A stretch of 64,000 nucleotides of DNA. It comes from Natranaerovirga pectinivora (lineage in GTDB: Bacteria > Bacillota > Clostridia > Lachnospirales > DSM-24629). Both the position numbers and the translations under genes were made by a program. The stretch spans positions 333,073 through 397,072 of the forward strand of contig NZ_SMAL01000003.1 in NCBI RefSeq assembly GCF_004342165.1, given 5' to 3'. Shown piece after piece: positions 54,265 to 62,385 of this stretch. Position 1 is the stretch's first letter. Every line of letters starts with the position of its first letter. Under the pieces are notes generated by a model. It worked only from the letters and a program-made list of their open reading frames with translations, searched no databases and was not told the origin of the DNA.

Positions 54265-54807
54265 TTAATCCATTGACCTTCCTTGAAAAACCAATACATT
54301 CTCTTCATCATACCCATAAATGTTTTGAAAGAACTTTTCATTTTCTTTGTCCGTTGTATCCCAAGCTAACAAAAACATATCCTCATAAAACTCTGTTTGT
54401 GTTAAAATTTCTCCATTGCCTAGTATAACTTCAACTTTTTTGATTCTCTCATCATTTACCATCCCAAAAACCACAAACTGGTCGTTGGTGCCACCACGAT
54501 AAGAATAGTTAATTTTTTTAGTAGGATCCATTTCAATACCAATAGAATTACCTCCATAACGCCAAAAAATAAATAAGTACCTCTTTACAGTATTACAAGA
54601 AAACCATTTGTCATATTGTCCTAGTATATGCTTCCCCCCATTATAATCTTCCACATGTATTACCTCTGAAGGTCCATAATTTCTTGTTCTTTCTAAATCT
54701 CTATGAGCAGATAAGGGACTTAAGTAAAGTCCAAACCCTTTTAAAAAAATAAAAGATAAAAAAACCAATATAATAATGTTAATACCTATTTTTTTGACTC
54801 TATTCAT
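54265..54807 (-). CDS. Hypothetical membrane-anchored protein
   Basis: 180 residues from the ATG at 54807 (AGGTG). N-terminal helix (about 6-24), then an exported domain (YRGGTNDQFVVFGMVNDERI). The ATG overlaps the stop of the HAAS gene. Third gene of the PadR operon. Confidence 0.55.
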   Translation of the reverse strand: MNRVKKIGINIIILVFLSFIFLKGFGLYLSPLSAHRDLERTRNYGPSEVIHVEDYNGGKHILGQYDKWFSCNTVKRYLFIFWRYGGNSIGIEMDPTKKINYSYRGGTNDQFVVFGMVNDERIKKVEVILGNGEILTQTEFYEDMFLLAWDTTDKENEKFFQNIYGYDEENVLVFQGRSMD

Positions 54808-55510
54808 AGTAATCACCTACTTTTAGCGGTATCTCTATCTCATACTTTCTATTAAACCTATCATATTTTAAATATAAAATCTTAGCCTCACTTGAAAAAT
54901 TTCTAAAGATTAAAGCGCCTTTAGATACAATGCCCCCATACACTGTACCTCCTCCTGAAAAATATACATTCCCTAAATCATCACTTATTTCGTCAATAAG
55001 CCCAAGAACATTTCCTGACGTACTCCATATTTTATCATAATGCTTGTAAAAAATAGTTAAGTTATCATTAATGTCATATACCACTTTATTAAAGACTATA
55101 ACCTTATCATCCATTGTAACTTTTTCATTTACATTAATACGATACACAATATGATCTTTTGGAATATGATTCATTAAATTACTATTAAATAAACCAATAA
55201 CAGCTGGAAATATAATATAGATCAAATTAAAAATACCAAATATAATAACGCCAATACTAGTAATTTTCCATATCCAACCAATAAACGGATTGTGTTCTTT
55301 GTTTAACAGAACACCAATTTCTTTTGGATCTCCCATTTCATTGATGGCAGTTTCTTCTGCTTTTTCTCTATGGTACCCATCTTTCATATACTCCTGGATT
55401 TTATCATCTATATGATTCTTTAGTTCCAACCTTATAGAACTTCTATCAAAAGGAAATTTTATATAGGTAATCACTTTATCTAAAAAGGCATCTCTTTTAG
55501 GAAAAAGCAT
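54800..55510 (-). CDS. HAAS-domain (DUF1700-like) membrane protein
   Basis: 236 residues from ATG 55510. N-terminal HAAS signalling segment LDKVITYIKFPFDRSSIRLE then LKNHIDDKIQEYMKDGYHREKA, EMGDPKEIG, then a membrane helix and an exported domain. Such proteins are encoded with PadR regulators. Overlaps PadR gene by 14 bases. Confidence 0.7.
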   Translation of the reverse strand: MLFPKRDAFLDKVITYIKFPFDRSSIRLELKNHIDDKIQEYMKDGYHREKAEETAINEMGDPKEIGVLLNKEHNPFIGWIWKITSIGVIIFGIFNLIYIIFPAVIGLFNSNLMNHIPKDHIVYRINVNEKVTMDDKVIVFNKVVYDINDNLTIFYKHYDKIWSTSGNVLGLIDEISDDLGNVYFSGGGTVYGGIVSKGALIFRNFSSEAKILYLKYDRFNRKYEIEIPLKVGDYYE

Positions 55511-55841
55511 GGCTTTCACCACCTATTACTTTATTCACAGATAATGAAAAGACTTTCCATTTTTCTTTTTCTTCAACTAATTGCTTTAACCCTTTATCTG
55601 TTATTTTATAATATTTACGTTCTTTCCCTGTCTCCCCTTTTGCTAAATAGGATTTGATATATGCTTTGTTTTGTAATTTATGAAGAACAGGATACAAAGT
55701 GCCTTCTTTAAACTCAAAAGTACTGTCTGATCTCTCCTTAAGCTCTTTAATAATTTCATACCCATATTGATCCTTTTCCTTGAGCAAGGATAGTATAAGC
55801 AACGTAGTACTCCCACCAATTAAACCCTTATCAATTTTCAT
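55497..55841 (-). CDS. PadR family transcriptional regulator
   Basis: 114 residues. Winged helix: LLILSLLKEKDQYGYEIIKE and KEGTLYPVLHKLQNKAYI, typical PadR. Likely represses its own operon (PadR-HAAS-54265). Effector unknown. Confidence 0.9.
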   Translation of the reverse strand: MKIDKGLIGGSTTLLILSLLKEKDQYGYEIIKELKERSDSTFEFKEGTLYPVLHKLQNKAYIKSYLAKGETGKERKYYKITDKGLKQLVEEKEKWKVFSLSVNKVIGGESHAFS

Positions 55842-55927
55842 TACATCACTCCTCTTATACCTTGATTATCTATGTATGTTAATCATACCAAGAGCATCTA
55901 TGTATGTCAAGATTCTATCTGCATCTT

Positions 55928-56437
55928 TTATTTTATACTGTCATATAAGTTAACAATTTGAAGTTTGTTTTTCTCTGCATATCTAAGAGGGTATTCTCCA
56001 CTGCCTTTGTAACCTTCATAGTAACAAATCATTTGGCTGCTATGATCTATCATATAACGGGTTCTTTTTTCATAACAACCTTGTTTGTATTTGGTATTTA
56101 AAGTTATAACTTTATCACAATGAGCCAGGGTGTTATAATAAACTTTCCGATTTTTTTCACTCAAATCCTTTGCCTGTTCTTCATAGGGTACTACAGCAAT
56201 GAGTTGAATATTTCTTAAATTATTAAAAACCATTTTATGTACTAATACGGCATTAGCACATATATGACTAAATCCATAACAAGCACCAAAATAAAATGTC
56301 TCAATGCCTTTTTCAATTGCTTGATCAATTTCTTTTAAAAGTAATGCTTCTATTGTTTTTACTTGCAAATCATCTTTGTAAAGAATTGCAGACTCATCTC
56401 CAACAAAACAAAGTGCTTTTTCTCTTTTACTCCTCAT
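55928..56437 (-). CDS. YpsA-like SLOG/DUF1273 protein
   Basis: 169 residues, GAGAGGG start. SLOG-type Rossmann protein: FYFGACYGFSHICANAVLV, IQLIAVVPYEEQAKDLSEKN, MIDHSSQMICYYEG. Bacillus YpsA is linked to cell division; other SLOG proteins sense nucleotides. The XRE gene diverges about 125 bases away. Confidence 0.75.
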   Translation of the reverse strand: MRSKREKALCFVGDESAILYKDDLQVKTIEALLLKEIDQAIEKGIETFYFGACYGFSHICANAVLVHKMVFNNLRNIQLIAVVPYEEQAKDLSEKNRKVYYNTLAHCDKVITLNTKYKQGCYEKRTRYMIDHSSQMICYYEGYKGSGEYPLRYAEKNKLQIVNLYDSIK

Positions 56438-56562
56438 ATTCATCCCTCTCTAGTCATAATATTTATCTCTCATATGGATACTCCTTATATACAATATAAA
56501 TGATGTGACTAAATATGTCAAATAAGATTGATAATATGAATATTAGAATTGAGGTGGTGTAA

Positions 56563-56907
56563 ATGGAACGACTAAAACATTTGAGGGAATCTAAAAACAT
56601 GACACAAGTTCGACTTGGTATTGAACTAGGAGTGTCCCAAGAAACCATTAGTGGGTATGAGATCAATAAAGCAACCCCTCCTGCTGATATGTTAGTAAAA
56701 CTCGCTGATTCTCTTGATACTTCTGTCGACTATCTCCTTGGCAGAACAGATGTTAAAGAATTTAATACCATATCCAAGTCTGATTTATCCTATGCAGAGC
56801 TTGAATTGCTTTCTGTGTTTCGTAAATTACCAGATTCAAAGAAAGAACGGGTTATTGGATATGCTATGGCCTTATTAGATAAAGAAACAGATAAAAAAGC
56901 AAAGTAA
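56563..56907 (+). CDS. XRE family transcriptional regulator
   Basis: 114 residues. N-terminal helix-turn-helix: LRESKNMTQVRLGIELGVSQETISGYE (segment shorter in the motif), then a dimer/oligomer tail SVFRKLPDSKKERVIGYAMA. Phage repressor-like style. Divergent from the YpsA-like gene and may regulate it. Confidence 0.88.
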   Translation: MERLKHLRESKNMTQVRLGIELGVSQETISGYEINKATPPADMLVKLADSLDTSVDYLLGRTDVKEFNTISKSDLSYAELELLSVFRKLPDSKKERVIGYAMALLDKETDKKAK

Positions 56908-56937
56908 CTTCACTTTTAATGAGTTACTTTGCTTTTT
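56894..56937. terminator. Bidirectional terminator
   Basis: 16-bp stem AAAAAGCAAAGTAACT / AGTTACTTTGCTTTTT with T-rich ends on both strands, between convergent genes. Confidence 0.8.
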
Positions 56938-56964
56938 ATCTATTTACAATCACCCCATTAAATT

Positions 56965-57669
56965 CTAATGTCCACTATGTATATCTGGATTTTGGTTTAA
57001 ACTTAAAAATACAATCCCTAAAATAATAAGCACTATCCCTAGAATCTTAAATACCAATTTATTGTATTTATACTTCTCACCAAAGCTTATAAAAAAGGTT
57101 GAAAAAGCACCAAATAAGATAAAGATCAAACTATGCCCTAATCCAAATAGAAATAGAATAATAGCTCCATATAGAACACTTCCTCTTATCATTACTAAAG
57201 TCAATAATGAAATAATAAAGGGTATACTACATGGTGTAGTAATTAAGGGCAATAAAATATTGGAAAGTAACTTATTTTTAGATTTTTTTGCTTTTGTAGA
57301 AATTACTACAACCTTAATGGGAATAACACTAGATAACTTAAATCCTAAAAGCCTTGCCCCCATATACAAATATATGATCCCTGCAACATAATAACTTATG
57401 GTCATTATAGCGTGTAACGACATCCCAACAATTGAAACCCCAATCCCTAAAAGGGTAAGTATCACTGAAAAGCTTAATGAAAAGGCTATTAAGTTTCTCC
57501 ATTTTTTCCCACCATTACAGTCATCCACCATATGCCCCACATACAAAGGCACCATCCCTAACATATGTGGATTCAATGAAACAATAAACCCGATAACAAA
57601 TACAACTATGTATACTATAATAGAATCTCTTAAAATTAAATCTTGTAATACATGCATATACTCATTCAT
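56965..57669 (-). CDS. CcdA-like membrane protein lacking one cysteine
   Basis: 234 residues, six membrane helices. Resembles CcdA/DsbD membrane electron carriers: the second conserved loop TTPCSIPF is present, but the first loop reads SLNPHMLGMVP, where CcdA normally has Pro-Cys. So it may not move electrons through the usual disulfide pair; export of metal or other function is possible. Ends in IHSGH. Confidence 0.7.
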   Translation of the reverse strand: MNEYMHVLQDLILRDSIIVYIVVFVIGFIVSLNPHMLGMVPLYVGHMVDDCNGGKKWRNLIAFSLSFSVILTLLGIGVSIVGMSLHAIMTISYYVAGIIYLYMGARLLGFKLSSVIPIKVVVISTKAKKSKNKLLSNILLPLITTPCSIPFIISLLTLVMIRGSVLYGAIILFLFGLGHSLIFILFGAFSTFFISFGEKYKYNKLVFKILGIVLIILGIVFLSLNQNPDIHSGH

Positions 57670-57758
57670 TTATCAATCTCCTTCATATAAAATAGATAAG
57701 CTCTTTAAATTTATATGAAGGGAGTTCCTTTGTTATAACAAGTCTATTGATTAAAAAG

Positions 57759-57784
57759 AAAAAAGCCCCGAATAATCGGAGCTT
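57759..57784 (-). terminator. Terminator of glyS
   Basis: Minus strand AAGCTCCGA / TTCGGGGCTT stem with loop TTA, then TTTTTTCTTTTT. Confidence 0.8.
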
Positions 57785-57797
57785 CTACATATATAAA

Positions 57798-59183
57798 CTA
57801 AAAGCAAATTTTTTCTTCAAAGTATGCTTTCAAATCAGCAATTTTTACTCTTTCTTGTTCCATAGAATCTCTATGTCTGATAGTAACTGCTTCATCTTCT
57901 AAAGACTCAAAGTCGTAAGTGATACAGAAAGGTGTACCAATTTCATCTTGTCTTCTATATCTTTTTCCAATACTGCCTCTATCATCAAATTCTACATTGT
58001 ATAATTTTGATAAGCTAGTAAATACTTCTTCAGCTTTGTCATTTAATTTTTTAGACAATGGCAGTACAGCAACTTTTACTGGTGCCAATACTGGGTGGAA
58101 GCGTAATACATTACGCACATCCCCACCTTCTAATTCTTCTTCATCGTATGCTTCACAAAGATAAGCTAGAGTTACCCTATCTGCACCTAAAGATGGTTCG
58201 ATACAGTATGGGATGTATTTTTCATTTGTTGTATCATCAAAGTACATCATATCTTGACCTGAGTGTTCTTGATGTTGTTTTAAGTCATAGTCTGTTCTAT
58301 CCGCTATCCCCCATAACTCTCCCCAACCAAATGGGAATGCAAACTCTAAGTCAGTTGTAGCATTACTATAGTGAGATAATTCTTCTTCACTATGGTCTCT
58401 TACTCTAATACTTTCTTCTTTCATCCCTAATGATTTTAACCAGTTAATACAGAATTCTTTCCAATAGCCAAACCATTCCATATCTTTTCCTGGCTCACAG
58501 AAGAATTCAAGTTCCATCTGTTCAAATTCTCTTGTTCTAAATGTAAAGTTACCTGGTGTAATTTCATTTCTAAATGATTTACCAACTTGGCCAATACCAA
58601 AAGGTATTTTCTTTCTTGATGTTCTTTGAACATTTTTAAAGTTTACAAAAATCCCTTGTGCTGTTTCAGGTCTTAAATAAACTGTGTTTTTAGCGTCTTC
58701 TGTTACACCTTGGAATGTTTTAAACATAAGGTTAAACTGACGAATATCTGTATAATCCATAGCGCCACAAGTTGGACATCCAATTTTGTGCTCATCAATA
58801 TAGCTTTTCATTTGCTCATTTGGCCAACCGTCTACTGCATCCACTTCTAAATCATTTGCCAACGCATAATCTTCAATAATTTTATCTGCTCTAAATCTTT
58901 CTTTACATTTTTTACAGTCCATAAGAGGATCATTAAATCCACCAACATGACCTGAAGCTACCCAAGCTTGTGGGTTCATAAGAATGGCACAATCAACACC
59001 AACATTGTATGGGTTTTCTTGAATGAATTTTTGCCACCAAGCTTTTTTAATATTGTTTTTTAATTCTACTCCAAGTGGACCATAATCCCAAGTATTGGCT
59101 AAGCCTCCATATATTTCTGAACCTGGATATACAAATCCCCTTGCTTTTGATAAAGCAACTATCTTTTCCATTGTTTTTTCCAT
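57798..59183 (-). CDS. glyS: Glycyl-tRNA synthetase (single-chain class II)
   Basis: 461 residues. Charges tRNA-Gly. Class II motifs: [16 protein letters not shown] (motif 2), [19 protein letters not shown] and motif 3 GLGADR-type segment (here [12 protein letters not shown]). N-terminal zinc-like pairs CKKC and CPTCG. Normal length for the eukaryotic-type dimer. Preceded by a glycine T-box. Confidence 0.96.
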   Translation of the reverse strand: MEKTMEKIVALSKARGFVYPGSEIYGGLANTWDYGPLGVELKNNIKKAWWQKFIQENPYNVGVDCAILMNPQAWVASGHVGGFNDPLMDCKKCKERFRADKIIEDYALANDLEVDAVDGWPNEQMKSYIDEHKIGCPTCGAMDYTDIRQFNLMFKTFQGVTEDAKNTVYLRPETAQGIFVNFKNVQRTSRKKIPFGIGQVGKSFRNEITPGNFTFRTREFEQMELEFFCEPGKDMEWFGYWKEFCINWLKSLGMKEESIRVRDHSEEELSHYSNATTDLEFAFPFGWGELWGIADRTDYDLKQHQEHSGQDMMYFDDTTNEKYIPYCIEPSLGADRVTLAYLCEAYDEEELEGGDVRNVLRFHPVLAPVKVAVLPLSKKLNDKAEEVFTSLSKLYNVEFDDRGSIGKRYRRQDEIGTPFCITYDFESLEDEAVTIRHRDSMEQERVKIADLKAYFEEKICF

Positions 59184-59286
59184 CTTAAATCGTCCTTTCT
59201 AATGTTCTTAATCTATAATAATTTTATATTATTTTTGCTATGATACTACAATTGTGTTTTTTATTACTCTAAATAGACCCTAGCAT

Positions 59287-59364
59287 ATTCAAGTAATTTA
59301 TACTTAATTTGGCATCGACCGGTCGAAGAGAAAGGCAGCCAAGTTAAGTATAAATCACTTGAAT
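59287..59364. repeat. Second large inverted-repeat hairpin element
   Basis: 21-bp arms ATTCAAGTAATTTATACTTAA and its imperfect complement, enclosing GGCATCGACCGGTCGAAG. It lies in the glyS leader between the T-box and the start codon. Similar size and layout to the element at 53860. Confidence 0.55.
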
Positions 59365-59402
59365 AATACCATTAAATCAATTCTAAAGATTTTTAAAAAC
59401 AT

Positions 59403-59600
59403 GAAAAAAAGAGCATTCTAATGTCCCACCTAAGGGACGAAAGATACTCTTCCGCGGTTCCACCCTTATTGATATAGATTCCTCTATATCCTCTTTTTTT
59501 AAAACTGCTCCAAAGTGCCCTTCATTAAAAAAATTCGGTTTAGCTCTCACCACCCTAAACTCGCTTTATCCTTTTTTTAATTACTCCTCTTTATCTTCAC
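59403..59600 (-). promoter_or_regulatory. Glycine T-box leader with terminator
   Basis: Minus strand: stem I ends with the specifier region GAAGGGCACTTTGGAGC (glycine codon GGC, 59517-59519), the T-box AGGGTGGAACCGCGG (59452-59466), then the terminator GTCCC...GGGAC and CTCTTTTTTT. Uncharged tRNA-Gly should bind and permit glyS expression. Confidence 0.93.
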
Positions 59601-59606
59601 AGTTTG

Positions 59607-60263
59607 CTAAATAAAATTCAATCTTACTTTTTTGCCACAAGAAGTACAAAATCTGGCTTCTTCACTTAATACACAACCACATTCACAAGCAATTTCTTGC
59701 ACAATATTTGTGATTGCTGTTTCTTCTTCTGTTTTTATGATTTCTTCCATATCAGAAGCGTTATCATCTACATCTTCTACTACTGATCCTTCTATGGCTT
59801 TATGTGATTCTTCCAATGAATTTATTTCTGCTTCTATATCCTTAACTTCATCTAACACAATTTCTTCTTTTTTTTCAGGAACTTTTTTACCACATGCAGT
59901 ACAAAATTTAGCATCTTCATCTAAAGTATTCCCACAAGTACATTTTGCATTCCCTATAGATGCGTTGGTTTCTTTTATTGCTTCATTCATTTTTTCTTCT
60001 AGTTTTTTTATTTCTAATTCTTTTTTGTTGATTGATTCATCTATGGCTATAATTTTAGTAAAATCATTTTGAAACAAGTCAGTATTTAAAATATCTTTGT
60101 CTTTCATTACATATACTTTTTCACCTAACACAGCACACGCTTCTTTTTTTCTTTTTAAAAGAGCTGTTATTTCGCTTTTAATTTTATTGATTTCTATCAA
60201 TGTCGTTGATTTTACGCTAACTTTTTTAAACTCTCCCTTAAGCTTACCAAAAAAATCTGCCAT
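59607..60263 (-). CDS. Zinc-ribbon coiled-coil protein
   Basis: 218 residues from ATG 60263 behind GGGAGGGG. N-terminal helical coiled-coil (about 25-95), then two near-identical zinc ribbons (CTCGNTL...CTACG and CECGCVL...CTSCG) separated by an acidic linker. Unknown; a frequent neighbour of glyS/recO in clostridia. Confidence 0.7.
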   Translation of the reverse strand: MADFFGKLKGEFKKVSVKSTTLIEINKIKSEITALLKRKKEACAVLGEKVYVMKDKDILNTDLFQNDFTKIIAIDESINKKELEIKKLEEKMNEAIKETNASIGNAKCTCGNTLDEDAKFCTACGKKVPEKKEEIVLDEVKDIEAEINSLEESHKAIEGSVVEDVDDNASDMEEIIKTEEETAITNIVQEIACECGCVLSEEARFCTSCGKKVRLNFI

Positions 60264-60339
60264 ATAATCCCCTCCCATTATTGGCTTATATATGTATAAA
60301 TATTCCTAAAGTATATTTTAACTTTAAATATACTTTTTT

Positions 60340-61098
60340 TCAATAGCCTTTATTAAGTTTATCTATAAAGTTTAAAGTTTTAAAACTATAATTTATATGA
60401 ACATCAATATACTTTTTTAAAACCATTTCTAATTCTTTAAGGATATCCTCTGTAATTTTAAATTTATACAATTTTTCAATTGGAGATGCAAGAATATATT
60501 GCATGGTATAACGCGTGCTTTCACTGATCATTATTTTGTCTTTAATGACTTTTCCGTGTTCAAGACAAAAAAGCCCTCCTTCTGAAGGACTAAAAAAATA
60601 TTTGCTCGAAGTGGTTTCACAATTACTGGTTAAACACTTTGTTACTTCAGGCGTAAAACCGCTAAGACTTAAAAGTTTTAATTCAAATATGGATTTTATT
60701 AACTCAAATGAACTTACTTTTTTTCCTAATATACTTAATGTTTTATAGAGCAATTTTAGTAGTTCGTAAGTAGGCATATCTTCATCCGTTATGTAATCTA
60801 TAAATTCATTAAAATATAAACCATAAGATACAACTTCAATGTCTTGCCTTAAGTCATGAAAGGCTTCTATCATGTTAATCTGTGAAATTGAATTTGAGTT
60901 TTTGCCTTTATAAATAAGAAATTCGCCTACTGCAAAAGTTTGACTTCCTGCTAGCAAATGACTATTCGGACGTCTTGACCCTTTTGCAAAGGCGTTGATT
61001 TTCCCTTTATCTTTTGTTAGTAATACAAGTCTTTTATCGTATTCTCCAATTGGCATACTGCTTAAAACGATAGCAGTTGTTTTAATTAATTGACTCAT
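60340..61098 (-). CDS. recO: DNA repair protein RecO
   Basis: 252 residues. N-terminal OB fold (IGEYDKRLVLLTKDKGKINA), helical middle, and zinc knuckle CLTSNC ... GGLFCLEHG. Works with RecF/R loading RecA at gaps. Confidence 0.95.
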   Translation of the reverse strand: MSQLIKTTAIVLSSMPIGEYDKRLVLLTKDKGKINAFAKGSRRPNSHLLAGSQTFAVGEFLIYKGKNSNSISQINMIEAFHDLRQDIEVVSYGLYFNEFIDYITDEDMPTYELLKLLYKTLSILGKKVSSFELIKSIFELKLLSLSGFTPEVTKCLTSNCETTSSKYFFSPSEGGLFCLEHGKVIKDKIMISESTRYTMQYILASPIEKLYKFKITEDILKELEMVLKKYIDVHINYSFKTLNFIDKLNKGY

Positions 61099-61123
61099 TT
61101 TTTCTCCTAGAAAAATTAGATTG

Positions 61124-61276
61124 TTATACGCTTTTTCTTTCTTCTTTATAAACCACTTCTACTTTATTATCTATTTCGGATTTTGTTTTGTGATTTTTCC
61201 TAAATTCGCTATATGAAATAAATGCTTCTATATTACCAGTATTTTTAAATATTTCCCAAAAACTATTTACTAACAT
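61124..61276 (-). CDS. YqzL-like small protein (50 aa)
   Basis: An ATG at 61276 behind GGGGGC opens 50 codons: MLVNSFWEIFKNTGNIEAFI then YSEF and a charged end. SFWxxFxxTGNIxA is the YqzL family mark, and the position between era and recO is the usual one. Function unknown. Confidence 0.75.
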   Translation of the reverse strand: MLVNSFWEIFKNTGNIEAFISYSEFRKNHKTKSEIDNKVEVVYKEERKSV

Positions 61277-61391
61277 TCTGATGCCCCCTATAAATTGCTA
61301 TATTTTATATTTATAGGTTCTCCCATTTTTATTTTGGTATACTACGAAAAAAATACCATTTGCTATTTTGTATTTAACCTTGACAGGCTAA

Positions 61392-62300
61392 TTATTGGTC
61401 TATTTCTCTTTGGTCATATCCAAAGTTTTTAATAAGAAAATCACTATCTCTCCAGTCTTTCTTAATCTTAACCCAAAGCTGCATAAATACCTTTGTTCCT
61501 AGTAAGCCTTCAATTTCTCCTCTTGCTTGTGAACCAATTTTTTTAAGCATGCTACCTTGTTTTCCTATAATAATTCTTTTATGAGAATCTTTTTCACAAA
61601 TGATTGTTGCATCTATATCTATAATATCACTGTTTTCTCTGTTTTTCATTTTATCAATGACAACTGCTATCCCATGAGGTATTTCTTGGCTTAATGATCT
61701 TAATGCTTTTTCTCTTATTAATTCAGCAACCAAATGTCTTTCAGGTTGATCTGTTATCATATCTTCTGGGAAGAATTGTGGTCCTTCTGGAAGGTACTTT
61801 AATAAAATTTTAATTAAATCATCTGTGTTTTCTCCCCTTAATGCAGAGATTGGAATAATTTCTTTAAAGTCGTACTGGTCTTTGTATTTGTTAATAACAT
61901 CGAATATTTCCTCTTTTGGTAACGTGTCTATTTTATTGATGATTAGAAATACAGGGGTTTTTGTTTTTTTCAGTTGCTCTAATACATACTTATCCCCTTT
62001 ACCTATGGTTTTATCTGGTTCAATAAGCCATAATACAACATCTACTTCTCTAAGAGTTTTTTCTGCAACAGAAACCATATATTCCCCAAGCTTATGTTTT
62101 GGTGTATGTATCCCTGGGGTGTCAATAAAGACAATTTGTCCTTCTTCTCTTGTTACAATGGTTTGTATTCTATTTCTCGTTGTTTGTGGCTTGTCTGATG
62201 TTATGGCTATTTTTTGTCCTATTAATTGATTCATTAATGTTGATTTCCCCACATTTGGTCGTCCAATTAATGTTACAAATCCTGATTTAAAGTTTTTCAA
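61392..62300 (-). CDS. era: GTPase Era
   Basis: 302 residues. GTPase for 16S rRNA maturation. G1 GRPNVGKS at 13-20, G3 DTPG, G4 NKID, and C-terminal KH domain (RIIIGKQGSMLKKIGSQAR). TTG start behind AGGAGG. Confidence 0.96.
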   Translation of the reverse strand: MKNFKSGFVTLIGRPNVGKSTLMNQLIGQKIAITSDKPQTTRNRIQTIVTREEGQIVFIDTPGIHTPKHKLGEYMVSVAEKTLREVDVVLWLIEPDKTIGKGDKYVLEQLKKTKTPVFLIINKIDTLPKEEIFDVINKYKDQYDFKEIIPISALRGENTDDLIKILLKYLPEGPQFFPEDMITDQPERHLVAELIREKALRSLSQEIPHGIAVVIDKMKNRENSDIIDIDATIICEKDSHKRIIIGKQGSMLKKIGSQARGEIEGLLGTKVFMQLWVKIKKDWRDSDFLIKNFGYDQREIDQ

Positions 62301-62333
62301 TATTAATCCTCCTAAAGATCTTATCTCTATGTT

Positions 62334-62385
62334 TTTTTATATGAGATAGGAAAAGAACTTTTCCTTTCCTATCTCGTATTTTCAT
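62334..62385. repeat. Inverted repeat between era and the peptidase gene
   Basis: Stem GAGATAGGAAA / TTTCCTATCTC with a near-perfect inner run. T-rich on the plus side and A-rich beyond on the minus side, so it is a possible terminator. Confidence 0.4.
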
